From NCBI GenBank assembly GCA_032717465.1, contig CM064655.1, positions 21,396,559 to 21,460,558 on the forward strand: a DNA stretch of 64,000 nt, in the 5' to 3' direction. Position numbers and translations under genes: made by a program. The stretch is from Coenobita brevimanus. Taxonomy: Eukaryota > Arthropoda > Malacostraca > Decapoda > Coenobitidae. A model generated the notes under the pieces. The model had not been told where the DNA came from. It did not search any database and saw nothing but the letters and a program-made list of their open reading frames with translations. Shown piece by piece: positions 46,075 through 60,650 of this stretch (position 1 is the first letter of the stretch; every line of letters starts with the position of its first letter).

Positions 46075-47125
46075 TCCCTCCTCTCCCCTTTCTCCTTCTT
46101 CTTTTCCTCCCTTTTTTTAGCTCCCGTCTTTCCCTCCTTTCCCCTTTTCTTCTCGCTTTCCCTCCCGAGCGTCCTTCTTCCTCCTCTCCTTCTCTCTTTC
46201 CTCCCTCTCCTTTTCCATCTCTCTGCCTCTCCTCAACCATTTATTTCTTGCACACATGACTCCATACCTCAGCCCTCGTCACCTTCCCCTTCGCTAATCA
46301 CCATAATTTTCTCACTTAACAATACACTAATGTTTCCATCTGCCTACTTATCTCCTTCTCTCAGCTCTTTTTTCTTTTTTCCTCTTATATTTCTCCACCA
46401 TCATTATTTTTCCTTTAGACTACCCACCTCCTTCTGCCTGTCCTTTCACCTAGCCACATCTTATCTATCTTTCCCTTTTCATATTGCCATCTTTATTTTC
46501 ATTGTCCTTTTTTTTTTTTCAGTCCATCCCGTGTCTTCTTTCCTCTTCTTTTCATCTGCGTTTACTTGTACTTTTTCCTTTAATTTGTCCATTACTTCCT
46601 TTTTCTATGCTATTACCAACCTCTTTTTTTTTTCTTTATTCACCATTGTCTTTACACTCCTCGCTTCTTCCTCCACCTTCTCACTCTTCTCTTTTCGCGT
46701 TTGTACCGAGTCACGCCTTTCTTCAAGTCTTCGAATCATCTCCTTTCCTTTCCATCTCATTGCCCTTCTGTCTCATCCCAAGTCACGCCTTTCTTCACTT
46801 CTTCAAACCATCTCATTTCCTTTCCATTTCATTGCCCTTCTGTCCCCTCCTCTCACACCATTCCACCTCTTTCTCCACTTCCCCGAATCATCTAATTTTT
46901 CCCCCACCCCATCACCCCTTTTCCTCTTCCTCTCACACCATCCCACCCTTCGTTTTCTCCCATCTCATCATTATTTTTCTTCCTTCTCACACACAATCCC
47001 ATCCCTTTCTTCCCCTCCTTAATCATTCAGTGTCTTGTGCCAGCCACGCGTCTGCATCACTGTCACTCCTCTTCCCCCTGACCTCACATTTTACCTTATT
47101 TACCTCCGCCTCACAACCTGGCTGG
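45900..47125. repeat. Pyrimidine-rich domain with 66-bp duplications
   Basis: About 1.2 kb C/T-rich with (CT)n at 45921-45940 and 46043-46071. At 46710-46860 the segment AGTCACGCCTTTCTTCA then TCATTGCCCTTCTGTC occurs twice, about 74 bp apart. Long Ser/Phe/Leu frames (230-240 codons) are rejected as genes. Confidence 0.8.
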
Positions 47126-47129
47126 AGTT

Positions 47130-47720
47130 TATGTTTTCGCCCCTGCCTGTCTGTCTGTCTATTCACATGGTTACAGAAAAATCAATGGGAGGATCATGAT
47201 GATAATTAATGACGGCGTTCCTACCTACTGATCCATAAAAAATTGAAAAAAAATATGAGTGAAAGTGGATAAGTACACAGTGGTATTTTGACCTGACTAA
47301 AGACACACAATGTTTCTCTTCTTCTCCATATCGTTACCAACCCACCTTTTTCTTTCCTTCTAAAACCACCCATATTTAACAACCTCATCCCCTTCCTCTC
47401 TCTTCCTAACTATCCCAGGTTCCTTGTTACCCATCCATCCCCACTCCAGCCTCCTGTTTCTCCTCGTCAATATAATTTTCTTTCCGTCCTTCCTTTTACT
47501 AAAACATTCCCTTTTTTTCATCCTGCCTAACCATTTCATTCCCCCTCTCCACCTGAGCCCACATTTTCCTAATTTTTTCAGTCAAAATCCATCTCTTTCC
47601 CTGCTTGATCACTAATTCTCCATTTTCTTCCATTCCTTTATCAACCACCACCCTTTTATTTCTCTGCCTAACTACCCAATTTCCTCGACCCCACGCTTCC
47701 CCCCGTTCCCCTTCGTGCTC
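47130..47720. other. No gene seen
   Basis: C/T-biased sequence with a (TCTG)n at 47146-47160. Nothing recognised. Confidence 0.5.
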
Positions 47721-47995
47721 ACACCAGTTGGCCGAGTACTGACAGCTGACGAAGATGTATTGCCGTTCGCCCCAGCACCTCCATGCTCACAATTAACCCA
47801 ACCTAACCTAAAATAACCTAATCTAACCAACACCATAACTTTAACTTGCACCAGCCTAAACCAAAACTTAAATATAACCCACCTTAACCTAACCTGGCCC
47901 AAACCAAAATCTAAAATATTAACTTAATTTCACACCAGCGGGACGAGTATTGACTGCTGATGAAGACGTATCACCACTCTCCCCAGTCCCGCGAC
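47721..47995. repeat. Direct repeats flanking a TTAGG-like patch
   Basis: A 60-bp unit (ACACCAG..GAGTA.TGAC.GCTGA and GAAGA.GTAT) occurs at 47721-47780 and 47931-47988. Between them lies AACCTAACC-type sequence (47800-47830 and 47883-47897), the complement of the arthropod telomere motif TTAGG in degenerate form. Confidence 0.7.
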
Positions 47996-48092
47996 GCGCA
48001 CATCCAAGCCGTATGGTCGAGGCCGGGGGAGGCTGACCTCTGACCTCGGGCTGGCGAGGGGTCACGGCCGAGGCCTTCTCTCACTCAGCACC

Positions 48093-48400
48093 GGTGTGAC
48101 GGGTTTGAGCGTGCGGGGTGACAGGCTGAGAGGGGGTGACGGGTGAAGTTGTGTGTGGTTGGTTGGTGTGTGCACAAAGGTTTGGAGATATTGGTGTGTC
48201 TTGGCTGGTGTGTCGGTGTGACGCGTTTGGGTGTTGGTGTTGTGTTTGGGTGTACTGGTGTGACGTGTCTAGGTGTGCGGAGTGATAACTGGTGGGTGAT
48301 GGGTGAAGGGGTGTGTGGTTGATTTGTGCACTCAGGTTTGGAGGAGTGTAGGTTAGTGTGTGGCTGCTGTGTGAAGGGACGGGTTGGGGGTGATGGCTGA
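48093..48400 (+). repeat. G/T-rich tandem duplication, period about 164 bp
   Basis: GGTGTGAC..GT.T..G.GTGCGG through GGGTGA.GGGTGAAG, GTGTGTGGTTG to AGGTTTGGAG occurs at 48093-48190 and 48257-48345. Partial extra copies lie between them and after. Confidence 0.75.
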
Positions 48401-48471
48401 AGCTGTGTGTGGATAATGTGTTGCAAGGTCTGTGGATGGTGTGTGAGGATCAGGATTGCTTGTTTGAGAGT

Positions 48472-48606
<135 letters not shown>

Positions 48607-48609
48607 AGA

Positions 48610-49718
<1,109 letters not shown>

Positions 49719-49719
49719 A

Positions 49720-50655
<936 letters not shown>

Positions 50656-50847
50656 CCTCAATCTACAGTTTGCATCACGAGCCGTTTGGTAATTCCTTCA
50701 TGATGACAATTCGGCAAAATTATGGGCAACAGTAGGCGATTTAGGAGAAAAATTTTACCCCACGGATGTCTATTTCTTTTCTTCTCTTCATCAAGTAACT
50801 TTGGGGACACTGAGCCTTTTGCCTATAGTGGCGTATTTTTTTGGTGT

Positions 50848-50986
50848 ATTTTCTCTAACTTCAGACGATTTTATTCAGCTGACGAGAGACTTTTCGATCT
50901 AAGATGCCTAGATTTGTCCAATACCCCCTGGATTTCAAAGGACCTTTTCTAAGATTAATAAAAGTCTTAAGATAGCATCAAGAAGC
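50848..50986 (+). repeat. Foldback unit 5
   Basis: Left arm TTTCTCTAACTTCAGACGAT then TTTATTCAGCTGACGAGAGA. Right arm GGACCTTTTCTAAGATTAAT then AAAAGTCTTAAGATAGCATC, imperfectly complementary to the left. 139 bp, the same size class as units 1-4. Confidence 0.72.
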
Positions 50987-51499
50987 GTAAAAATTAGTCA
51001 TCGTAGTGAAGTGATTAATGGTGATCTTTTTTTTTTTTTAAGTCCCTCTGTTACGAAGTCTATCGCATGTAAAAAATATATATATATATCTTGAGAGTGA
51101 CAGTCGTAAAAGAGTAATTTCATCATGGCAATGAAGGGGTTAATTGTTGCAGGTGTGGTCCAAGGTGTTACAGTGGGTTGTGGTGGAAGTGGCAAAGCAA
51201 ACTCCATTCACTCTTTCAATGGAACACCGAATATTTCTGTTTTATTCCTTTCACTCCTTCAATACAGTACCGTCTATTTCTGTTTTATGCCTTCCACTCC
51301 TTCACAACAGTCCCGTCTATTTCTGTTTTATTCTTGCTACCGCCGGATTGCCACTGTTCAGCTTTAAGAAGACCTTTCGTGATGGTGATATTAATCAGTC
51401 AGAGGAAACGTATACCCAGTTTGCAAATATTGTTCTTTCTGATGGTAAATAACTTCAGGTAAAGTTCACACCTGTATACGGACAACGAACTTTTCCATT

Positions 51500-51841
51500 T
51501 TATACCTGACGAAGCCAGACGATTTTCTTTTCACAGTGAAGGAGTAAAATAATTAAGATTCATGATGAAAAGATTTGCTTGAGAGATAATATATGACTTT
51601 CGAACTACATTTTGACACATTGACTAAATTTCTGACACACTAACATCCTTTTAGCTTTATTGTTGCTGTTGAGAGACCATTTTCTCGGCTAAAAATAAAA
51701 TATCTTGTAGTGGAGGGAGTTAAAAATTCACTTAAGGACAAAGGATAGTTCTTGAGGTAAACAGATGCAACTTTTATTTATCTCATGTTTTCTTTGTTAC
51801 CACCAGACGATTTTTTTCAAGCTGAAGGAAATCTCTCGTAG

Positions 51842-51883
<42 letters not shown>

Positions 51884-52290
51884 ATTTAATGTACTGCATT
51901 CTTGTATGCACCAGACGATTTTACTACGCTTGGTGGGGGAAGACCTCCCGTAACGATCAGAAATACAGTTACTAGAAAATATCCAATAGAAATACAGTTA
52001 ATACAAAAGGAACTGGCTTGATCGGTAGACAGAGATAGCCTTCAAATTAATTACAGTTGGTCTATTTGTAGCTACGCTTTTGCCAGCACCAGACGATTTA
52101 ATTCAACTTGGTGAAAATCTCTCGAGATTTACGCAAAAAACAAGAAACAGAGACAAAAGAAATGGAAAAAAAGGAGTGAACTTGGAGGTAAAAATGTATA
52201 GGTCAGTAAGTTTCCTCTCTTGTTGCTACCACCAGACGATTTCAGCAGGCTTGGTGCGGGAAGACGTATCGTAAGGCTAAAAATAGAGTT
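51500..52290 (+). repeat. Cluster of foldback left arms, same orientation
   Basis: Copies of the core CCAGACGATTT(T/A)ATTCAA.. appear at about 51512, 51803, 51911, 52088 and 52231. The last four are preceded by a TTGTTGCTACCA-like segment and followed by GGAAATCTCTCGTA-like sequence. All read left to right and lack right arms. The spacing is 108, 177 and 143 bp. A (GA)n at 51847-51874 interrupts the second copy. Confidence 0.78.
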
Positions 52291-52299
52291 AAAATTGAA

Positions 52300-52580
52300 G
52301 GATCTTATCTAGGGGTGAAACAGACAGGGGGGACCGAATTAAATTCTGATACGCTGATGTGCATTATCATACGGGTGACGTTAATCGGGTTGTATCTGTC
52401 AAGGAGGGTGTGTTTATCGTCGGTGGAATTATCGAATTATTCTGACAGGGAGGGTCCTGCAGCTCTATGCACATCATCCTCCAGACCTCTGCTTGACTCT
52501 TGGCTCCACCCATTTCCTGACTGACCCTACTTTTATTTATCTACGTATTTATTCATTTATGTTTTACCCTACTACTGCTG

Positions 52581-52611
<31 letters not shown>

Positions 52612-53380
52612 CTTTACTCCTTCTTCTTCTACTCCTCAGTACAGCTCTCTTAATAAATGATCCCACCCATGCCCCTATTATCCCACTTTTATTACTTGCA
52701 ATCCTCCCCTCCGCCAACATTTCCCCACCCACCACTGCCACTCCTCGTAACACCTCTTCATTTTTTACCCCACCACTCTCTCCATTACCTAACTGCATTT
52801 CTGACCCCATCTCATTGACATTCTGATCCCAACCCTACTTCTTTCTTGACCCATTACTAATACTTCCTCGACACACAGCCATCCTATTTTCTTCTCTTAG
52901 GCCAACACCTTAATTATTTCTCACCACTCCCCCCTCAACTAATTGCATTTCTCACCCCACCTTCTCACTACCTTTAACTCGTACTTTCTGTTTGAGTCCA
53001 CCTTTTTTTTTTCCCTCTCCATCACCGCCATTACTCACAACACTTGATCAAATTTTCTACCTGGCATCGTTCACCCTCATCCGTCCAGTGCCACTCACAT
53101 TTCTTCTTAACCTCGCCACGCTGACTCATCTTCCCCCTCCTCATTTCACTGTCTGACCCCACCTCCTCCCCACCACCTCACAGTCTTACTCCACCTCGTC
53201 TCCACCACCTTTCCGTATTACCCACCTTTCCCCCACCACCTCCCTGTCAGACCCCACCTCTTTTCCTCTTCTTTTCCTCCCTCATCTCCTTATTTATCCA
53301 CGGTCCCGTCACATATTCCTTGATCTCTTTTCTATTCTTCCACTTTTCCTGACCCTTCTTCACCGACCTTCTGACCTCTC
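52300..53380. other. No gene seen; (CTA)n
   Basis: (CTA)n at 52570-52608. From 52640 on the plus strand becomes C/T/A-rich and G-poor. No motif. Confidence 0.55.
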
Positions 53381-54350
53381 CTCTGTCCAATGCTCTTCAC
53401 TCCAACTTCGCACCTTACTCTCCTACCACCTTCCACGCCACCTCACCCTCCTACCCACCTCCCACCCCACCTTCCCCTCCTATCCACTTCCCACTCCACC
53501 TTGCCCTTCTATCCACCTCCCATTCCATCTTACCCTCCAACCCATCTCCCACTCCATCTTCCCCTCTTACCCACCTCCCACTCCACGCGACCCTCCCATT
53601 CCATCTCACCCTACCCATCCCTCACCCCTCCACCCTCCTGTCTCCGTCTCCCCACCACCCCGACCCCACCTCTGAAACACCTTGACCTCAGCTTGACCCC
53701 ACCTTTCCCCAAACCACTCACACTCTGACCCCATCTTTACCCACCCAACCCCACCTCTTGCTGACCTGGTCCAACCCTTTCCCCTCTCTAACTCACCTTC
53801 CCAGCTCCTCTCATGTTAAATTCTAAAAGATTACGTAGTGTGCAGTGACTATTTATTATCCTCAATCTACTGTGCCACACCTTGCCATCCCACTATCAAT
53901 ACTCTACTTTTCTCTCCCCTGTCTCCCCACCTCCCCAGCCTCACCATTATACATCCTCTTCCATACCCTATTTCCACCTTCCTCTAGCCCTCTCCCTGTT
54001 TAATCCCACTCTCCCCCATCATTCCAAGTATGTATCTAACCTTATCTATCCCTTCCTCCGAACCCATCCTCCCCTCTACGTTTCTCAGTTCCTACCCTAC
54101 TTCCCCACCCTCCCCCTTCTAAACCCTAACATCCCCACCCTAACCCCACTAACAAACCACCATTACCCCACCCATACACACCTTCCCATGACCCGAACTC
54201 AACATTTTCACCTCATAATTTCCACACCCTTGCCCTCACCCTCCACCACTTTCCCCAACCACACCAACCCCAACCCCACCATGCCACAACCTCTACCTCA
54301 CTTTCCCCCCATCTCCCACCCCACCCAACCCTCACCCTGACCCCACCCTG
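53381..54350. repeat. C-rich low-complexity domain
   Basis: Plus strand G-poor. ACC(T/C)CCCAC and CACTCCA words recur, and at 53450-53600 a CACCTCCCA(C/T)TCCA unit repeats every 30-36 bp. Resembles 32300-33030. Confidence 0.8.
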
Positions 54351-54458
54351 ACCTCACAAGCCCCTCATCACGATCCGTCTCCTCTCCCTACCTGCTTAAC
54401 TCTCATGATCTTGTTTTTATCTCGATTAACATAACCTGGCTCCGTGGCTATGTGGGGT

Positions 54459-54567
<109 letters not shown>

Positions 54568-54584
54568 TTTTTATAGTTTTTACT

Positions 54585-54944
54585 GTCTATCTATCTATTG
54601 CCAGACGCCATAATCCCGTAAGGGGTGGCCATTTGACTTTGAGTTATTTGTTTTACGGGGAGGGGCACTAACCCTCCACCAACCCACTTGCTGACACTTA
54701 GGGAGCACGTATGAGTTGGTTATATGGTTACCACCCAGCGTTGTAAATGGTTTCTTGGCTTACAGGAAACCATTTGGCTTGTCACTCAATGTACTCGTAA
54801 AGCCACCTGTAAAGGAAAGAAAAGCAGTAAGTGACAAGAGAGATGGGAGAAATAGGAAGAGAGGACAACAGGCACAGAAAAAGAATGATAAAGGCTAAGG
54901 AAGAAGTAGGCAGCACCACATCAAGTGAGTGGATGATGGTCGCC
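54585..54944 (-). mobile_element. Non-autonomous RTE derivative, copy B
   Basis: 54599-54944 is nearly identical to 11801-12143. On minus it runs from GGCGACCATCATCCACTC through the RTE leader to GGCCACCCCTTACGGGATTA and TGGCGTCTGGCA, then (ATAG)n (54585-54598). That tail is also seen at the plus-strand RTE at 24672-24688. No coding region. The preserved tail suggests it is younger than copy A. Confidence 0.85.
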
Positions 54945-55053
54945 TACTGACGCGTATATTTTTGTTTACAACGTGTAACGCAAATTTTAATCAGGATATG
55001 TAAATTTATGTGTTTATTTCCTTGGTTGTGACGTACAAGTGTATGTTTATGTC

Positions 55054-55056
<3 letters not shown>

Positions 55057-55105
<49 letters not shown>
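55057..55105. repeat. (GT)n microsatellite
   Basis: About 24 GT units. Confidence 0.96.
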
Positions 55106-55107
<2 letters not shown>

Positions 55108-55284
55108 AGCTCATGTGCACTACTCGCCCGAATCCCAAACAACACTCCAGTGAACAAGGGTCGGTAACTGTATTAAAGAGGGCAGAAGGGGATGGGCAGG
55201 GTGTGGGTGTCGGGGGAGGGCGAGAAGGGTGGAAGGGAATCAGAGGGAAGGTGTGGGAGAGGAGGAGGGAATAAGGAGGAGTGA

Positions 55285-55402
55285 AGAGAGACACCTGTTT
55301 TTTACACAGGAAAAATCATCCGATATATTACCAATATGCCGGGAATCGAATCCAGGACTCTCAGGTGAGAGCCAGGCAGCATACCACTACACCACGACCA
55401 GG
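55285..55402 (-). mobile_element. tRNA-derived SINE
   Basis: On minus, TGGTGTAGTGGTA (55382-55394) matches the RNA polymerase III A box and GGATTCGATTCC (55342-55353) the B box, with tRNA-like spacing. The arm CCTGGCTCTCACCTGAG between them recalls tRNA-Glu with anticodon CTC. The 3' body ends in a hairpin (CCTG..CAGG at 55293-55309). The acceptor stem does not pair, so it is not a functional tRNA gene. Confidence 0.75.
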
Positions 55403-55541
55403 TAAAAGTTATCTCACATTGTCACAATCTTGTAACCAATGTACCTCCGCCCCCAGCTGTGGGCCTGAAGAGGATGAGATAACCCCCTGGCACTCGGGCA
55501 AGTAGATGCTTTTAATCTATCCCAAGCACTTGTGGCAAGTT

Positions 55542-55595
55542 ATGAAGAGAGAAACCTGTTTTGTGCACAGGATAAACCATCCAATATATTACCAA

Positions 55596-55599
<4 letters not shown>
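55542..55599 (-). repeat. Partial second copy of the SINE body
   Basis: Matches 55285-55338 (GAAGAGAGA.ACCTGTTTT, CCAATATATTACCAATATG) and then stops at a (GA)n array (55601-55630) just where the tRNA-like part should begin. Confidence 0.8.
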
Positions 55600-55634
<35 letters not shown>

Positions 55635-56125
55635 GTTTAAGGATTAGGAGTGAGGGAAACTGTAGGAGAAGGTGGAGAAAAAGTGGGAAGGATGAGATGA
55701 AAAAGCAATGACAAAAGATAAACTGTGGAAGATGGGACTGGCATGCACTGATAGATCTGTCTTGTGATTTTTTGAAAGATGGGATGAACACTATGGAAGA
55801 GAGTAAGGAGAGTAAAGAGGGTAAGAAAGAGAGTAAAGAAGAGGGTAAAGAAGAAGAGAGTAAAGAAATAGTGAGACAGAGTGAGAAAGCCCCCGGGGAG
55901 ATGGGAGGGGAGGCGTGTGAAGGGTGAAGGGGAGGGGTGAGGACGGGGAAGGCTGTGTTACGCAAGAAAAGAGGGCAGGCAAAGACGTGTGTGCCGGGAA
56001 AGGAGAGATTTAGGTGGGCATAGGCAGGGTCTGGCAGTAAAAGGAGCATAAAAAGAAAAATGGGTTGGGAAAGAGAAATGATAGGGGGAAGGAGGGAGGA
56101 AGAGAAGAAGAGAAAAAGAAATGTT

Positions 56126-56166
<41 letters not shown>

Positions 56167-57870
56167 ATGGTTTAAGTAAGGATAGAGGACTGAGGACTGG
56201 AAATTGAAATGGATGGGTAAAGGAGGAAGCGATTAGGGATAAAAGATAGGGACAGACAGCAGGCACAGAAAACTATAAGTAATTCCTCCACTAAATACTG
56301 ATGTCTCTAAAGAGGAAGAAAACCAACTGACGTAAGCAATAATGCCATGAAAATAAAACCACTGTTCTAAAAAAAATAATAATAATAATAATAATAATGG
56401 AACATGGTTCTGCACTTCCTACAGCAGACCATGAATTTCTCCTAAACTGCTCATTCAGTTGAACAGACTTTAGTTGGTGTCTCCATCTATGAGTTTTTTT
56501 TTCTTTCTAGCTGTCTGGACTCAACTTTAAGCACTTTTACCCTTTCCATCGATCTAGTAATCTTACATTCAACGTTTCCGCTAATGCAACACGATATATA
56601 TACAGCTTAGAAGAAATCCCACATACTAAGAAGGTTAGAAACGAGCTCTCCTTTAGAAACTCTTGGACATAATAAACAATGTCCATTATAGATTTACAAA
56701 CAATTACGAGTACCAACAATCACCATTAAAAAACAATCGCTAATATAATACAATGTCCATTATTTTGTTTATGGATTATTCTCCTGAGGTTTCAACAGAG
56801 TGACGTGAATTATCTGACACCCTGCCATGCAGAGAGACCGCCAGCCGGAGGGGGAGGGACAGGGGAATGAGGAGAAGAGGGGATGGGAGGGAAGGGAGTG
56901 AAGGGAGGGAAGGGAAGAGAAAAGAATATATGAACTGAGAAGGAGAGGAAAGGAACGACAGAGTATGGGAAAAATTGAAAAGGATGAAGGGATGGGAAGG
57001 GAAGAGAATGAAGGAGGCGGGAAGGGGAAGAGAATTTAAAAATAAGAAGAGAAGAATACAACAGAGAAGAAAAAGAGGAAAAAAATGGAAAAAGAGAAGG
57101 AACAAGGGTAAGGGGGGATGAAATGCAAGGTTAGGAATGAGAGGGGGGGAATGTGAGGGGGACTAAAAGAAAATGGAAAAACACGAACGGAAGAAGACAG
57201 TACAAAATGAATACCTGGAAGATGTGAGGCTATCAAGGGAATGGCACGAAGATGAAACAATGATCGGGGAAGCAATATCAACAAGAGAAAAGGTGTGCAA
57301 TGAAAGACGAGGGGAGGGAGATGTGAGAGGGGTGCGTGGAGAGAAAACGACGTGGAATGAAAAGGAAAAAAGAGAAAGAGGTGGGAGAGACGCTTTAAAA
57401 AGGAAAAGAGAGAAGAAAATAGAAGAAAGACGAGGCGAGAATGAGAGAGGCGAGGAGAATGGGAGAATGATCTGGGGAGGGAGTTTCTTACGATCTGAAA
57501 TTGAGAGAGGGTGAAGGAGATGAAGGGAGAGAAGGAGAGAAGAGGGAGGTATCTAATGACAGCTGAAAACCAAGGGATGAAGAGAAAAAAAAATAGGCAA
57601 AAAGGTTGAGGGAAGAGAAAAACCGAGGATAGAGAGGAAGCTGTCGTTTGCATGACGAGAAGTTGACGAGAGAGATGGAGACCGAAGAAGAGGAGAGAGA
57701 TACAAAGGAGACAAAAATGTGGAGGAGAAAGGGAGAAATAGTTGCCTGGAGAGTTACAGGAAAGAAGAGAAGAACGAAGTGGAGGAGAGAAGAGAAGAAC
57801 GAAGTGGAGAAAAGACCAGAAAAATGAGGGAAAGAGGAGAAGCAGCTGTAGACAGATAGATAGACAGATT

Positions 57871-57926
<56 letters not shown>

Positions 57927-59700
57927 TGTGAGAAATCAAGAAACATTAAAAATTAACAAGACCAAGGAAAACAGTAAGACAATAAAAGATGAAAAATGAA
58001 AGAAAAATGCAAGGAAGGGTAGAAGAGGATAATGGGTCGTGGAAGAGGAGGGTCAAGGAAGAGGAAAGGAAGAAAAGAGAAAGACGGAGAAGAGAAGAGA
58101 AGAGAAGGTAAAAGAGATGAAATGAGACGTAAAGAGAAGGGGAAAGGAGAGAGAAGAGGAGGGAAAGACAGGGGACGGTGGAGAAGAAAAAAGATAAAAG
58201 ACTGGAAGGGAAGGGAAGGAAAGGGAAAGGAAGGGAACGGAAGAAAAGAGAAGGGAGGAGAAGGGGAGAGGAGACAAGAGAAATGAAGAAAAGAGAAGAG
58301 AATGGGAGAAGAGGCGAGAAGAGAGAAGAAGAGCACGTAAGCATCCCAATCAGGCTGCACAAGGACCAGACACATCGTTTGCCCATCTAAACAATGACAA
58401 AATGGAAGAAAGAAGAAAAGCCAGGACACTACACACGGCAAAGCAGAAGACAAGAGCAGATAATGGTAAGGAAAATGTAAAAGATGTTGAGAATAAGCAA
58501 GAAACCACGAGTGAGCTGCATATATACAAAGAAGAAAGAAGACAAAGCTAGGCAAAGAAACTGGGAGACAATACAAAAGACAACAGAAGACATGGCAAGA
58601 ATGAAAGGAGAAAATAACAAAAGGGAAGGGGAAACATTGGACATAGAAAGGGTTGGACACACCGTCAAAAAATACTGTAACACAAGAATAAATGCAAGTG
58701 TAAGGAAACAAGAGAACGAAAGACAAGAGTAGGGATGCTAAGTAAAAAATACGAAGAGAGAAGAAGAAAGGAGAGAAAAGAAGTGTTAGAAGGAAAGAAA
58801 TGAGAGCAATAAGAGTTGACGTGGCTCCATAATGAAAGTAAAAATAGAACAGGAAAAGAGAGGGAAAGAAGAGTAGGAAATAAGAGAAAAAGATGTGGCT
58901 CGAAAAGACAATGCAAGAGAAGACAAGAGGAGATTGGTGAAGAGAGGACAAAAAAGAAGAGAGAAACGGCAATAGGAGAAGGAAAAAGAGACCCAATGTA
59001 GGATGAATTTTTTAAGGGAAGGACACGGGTTCTAAACAGTAAGGCACGACTGACTGCCATCCAACACTGATCCAGACGTCGGGGCGGCGTGGGATAAATT
59101 GGAAGAAAGAGTCGGGTCACGTGGGGGTCAAGCTAGTGTGGAGGTCAGTGGTCACGGTGAAGGAAAGGGGGGACAGTGGGGACTGGGGAAGGGTGGATAG
59201 ATGACAAGAGACGGAAGGGGAAGGGAGGAGAGATGAGACAGGATGGGAAGAAAGAGGAAAAGAGGAGAGGAAACGGGAAGGGGAGATGAGTAAGAGGAAA
59301 ATGGGAGAGGGAGCGGAAAAGGGAAGATGATGAAGAGAAAAGAAAAGAGAGAGCAGAAAAAGCGGAGATCGGAGAGGGAGAGGAGAGTGGGAGAGCATTG
59401 AAGAGAGAAGGGAAGAGGAGAGGGGTATGGAAAGGAGAGGAGCGTAGAGTGGGAGAAGGGCAGGGGGGTGTCAACTGGGACATTAAGCGATAGTGAGGGA
59501 AGGAGTAGGGGGAATGAGAGGGGGGATGAGAGGGAGGCGAGGGGAGGAAAGAGAGGGATGAAGTAGGGATAGGGAGGGAAGAGAATAAGGGACTGAGTAA
59601 TGGAGTGAGGGAAAGGGAAGAGTGGAGGGGACAGGGGGAAGGGGGAGAGGGAGGGGGTGGAAGACACTAGAGGAGGGGGGAGGCAGAGAGAGATGAATAA
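55600..59700. repeat. Purine-rich domain, about 4 kb
   Basis: 55600-56270 and 56820-59700 are G/A-rich on plus (GAAGAGAAGG, GGGAAAGG words), with (GA)n at 55601-55630, 56131-56165 and 57872-57920. The exception is 56270-56790, which is AT-rich with (AAT)n at 56376-56397. GAGAGAAGAGAAGAACGAAG occurs twice at 57764-57803. Long minus-strand frames (up to 347 codons) are Ser/Leu/Phe-rich and without domains. Confidence 0.8.
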
Positions 59701-59704
59701 ATTA

Positions 59705-60455
59705 CCTCAGGTCGTAATCTCCCCCAGCCTTTACCGGGTGGGGAAAAAATGGCGAGGGGAAAGTAATATCGAACACCGTCTTTGGAGAGGAACGGTGGAC
59801 ACAAAAATAATCACCACTTTCTCCAAAGCTGTACAGTGTGGGAAAAAAGTTCGCGTGCAGTTCCAATGCATTTTCTTCACACTTAAGGTATATAAGTCAC
59901 TTTCCTTCCTGATGCATCATATCTAATGACAGAGAAGCATACCAAGCCTTTCTCAGTTTATGAATATTAATAAGTAAAGAAAACTGGATACAAGAGGTGA
60001 ATTATTAGACGACCTTTTGTTTCTGACTCTACCTCCCGAACACAGGACGAAAATTCTGAAATACCAAGTTGGTCTATTCTCATCGAGTAAGGAGGCTCCC
60101 TAACAACTCTTCCTTAACGATTTATTTTCCAGACTACCCATTAACATGCTATTTTTTGCTCCTTACATCTTAATGTCCACACATATTGCATGAGCAACAC
60201 ACAAGAACAAAGCAACGGAGCAGAATCAGAAATAAAACTGTAGGGAAGAGGTGTTTGCACGAGAATACCTCCCAGTGAACTAGTCTATATTAAGTGCCTT
60301 TTTATAACCTTTTCTTATGTCACGCACTGAAGTCAAATAAAATGGCAGGAGTTTGAGTTTTTAACTAACGCCCTTAAAATTACGAGACCCAACTAGCCAT
60401 TTGAAAACACAACACTCATGTCCAATACCACCGAATCTCTATGGGTAATAGCACT
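59705..60455. other. No gene seen; GGAGGCTCCC motif copy
   Basis: AT-rich. GAGTAAGGAGGCTCCCTAAC then AACTCTTCC at 60085-60114 is one of the four dispersed copies. Nothing else recognised. Confidence 0.5.
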
Positions 60456-60457
60456 TT

Positions 60458-60607
60458 ATTTTATTATTATTATATTATTATTATTATTATTATTAACTAC
60501 TTCTAGGTGGTGATTGTAAATTATGTAAAAATAATTGTGGGAAAGTCATATGTAAGGGAAAAAGTCACTAAAGACCAGAAACACCGAATCATTATGGGTG
60601 AAAGTCA

Positions 60608-60650
<43 letters not shown>

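Noticed and set aside
46330..47209. Frames of 230 and 241 codons
   Set aside because: Two overlapping phases of the same pyrimidine-rich tract, both Ser/Phe/Leu-rich; composition artefact.
55338..55402. Functional tRNA-Glu gene
   Set aside because: A and B boxes are good, but the acceptor stem does not pair and the sequence continues into a SINE body that is repeated nearby.
57036..58996. Minus-strand frames of 205 and 347 codons resembling membrane proteins
   Set aside because: The hydrophobic Leu/Phe/Ser composition is what a purine-rich strand gives when its complement is translated. Frames overlap each other in several phases and lack any motif.
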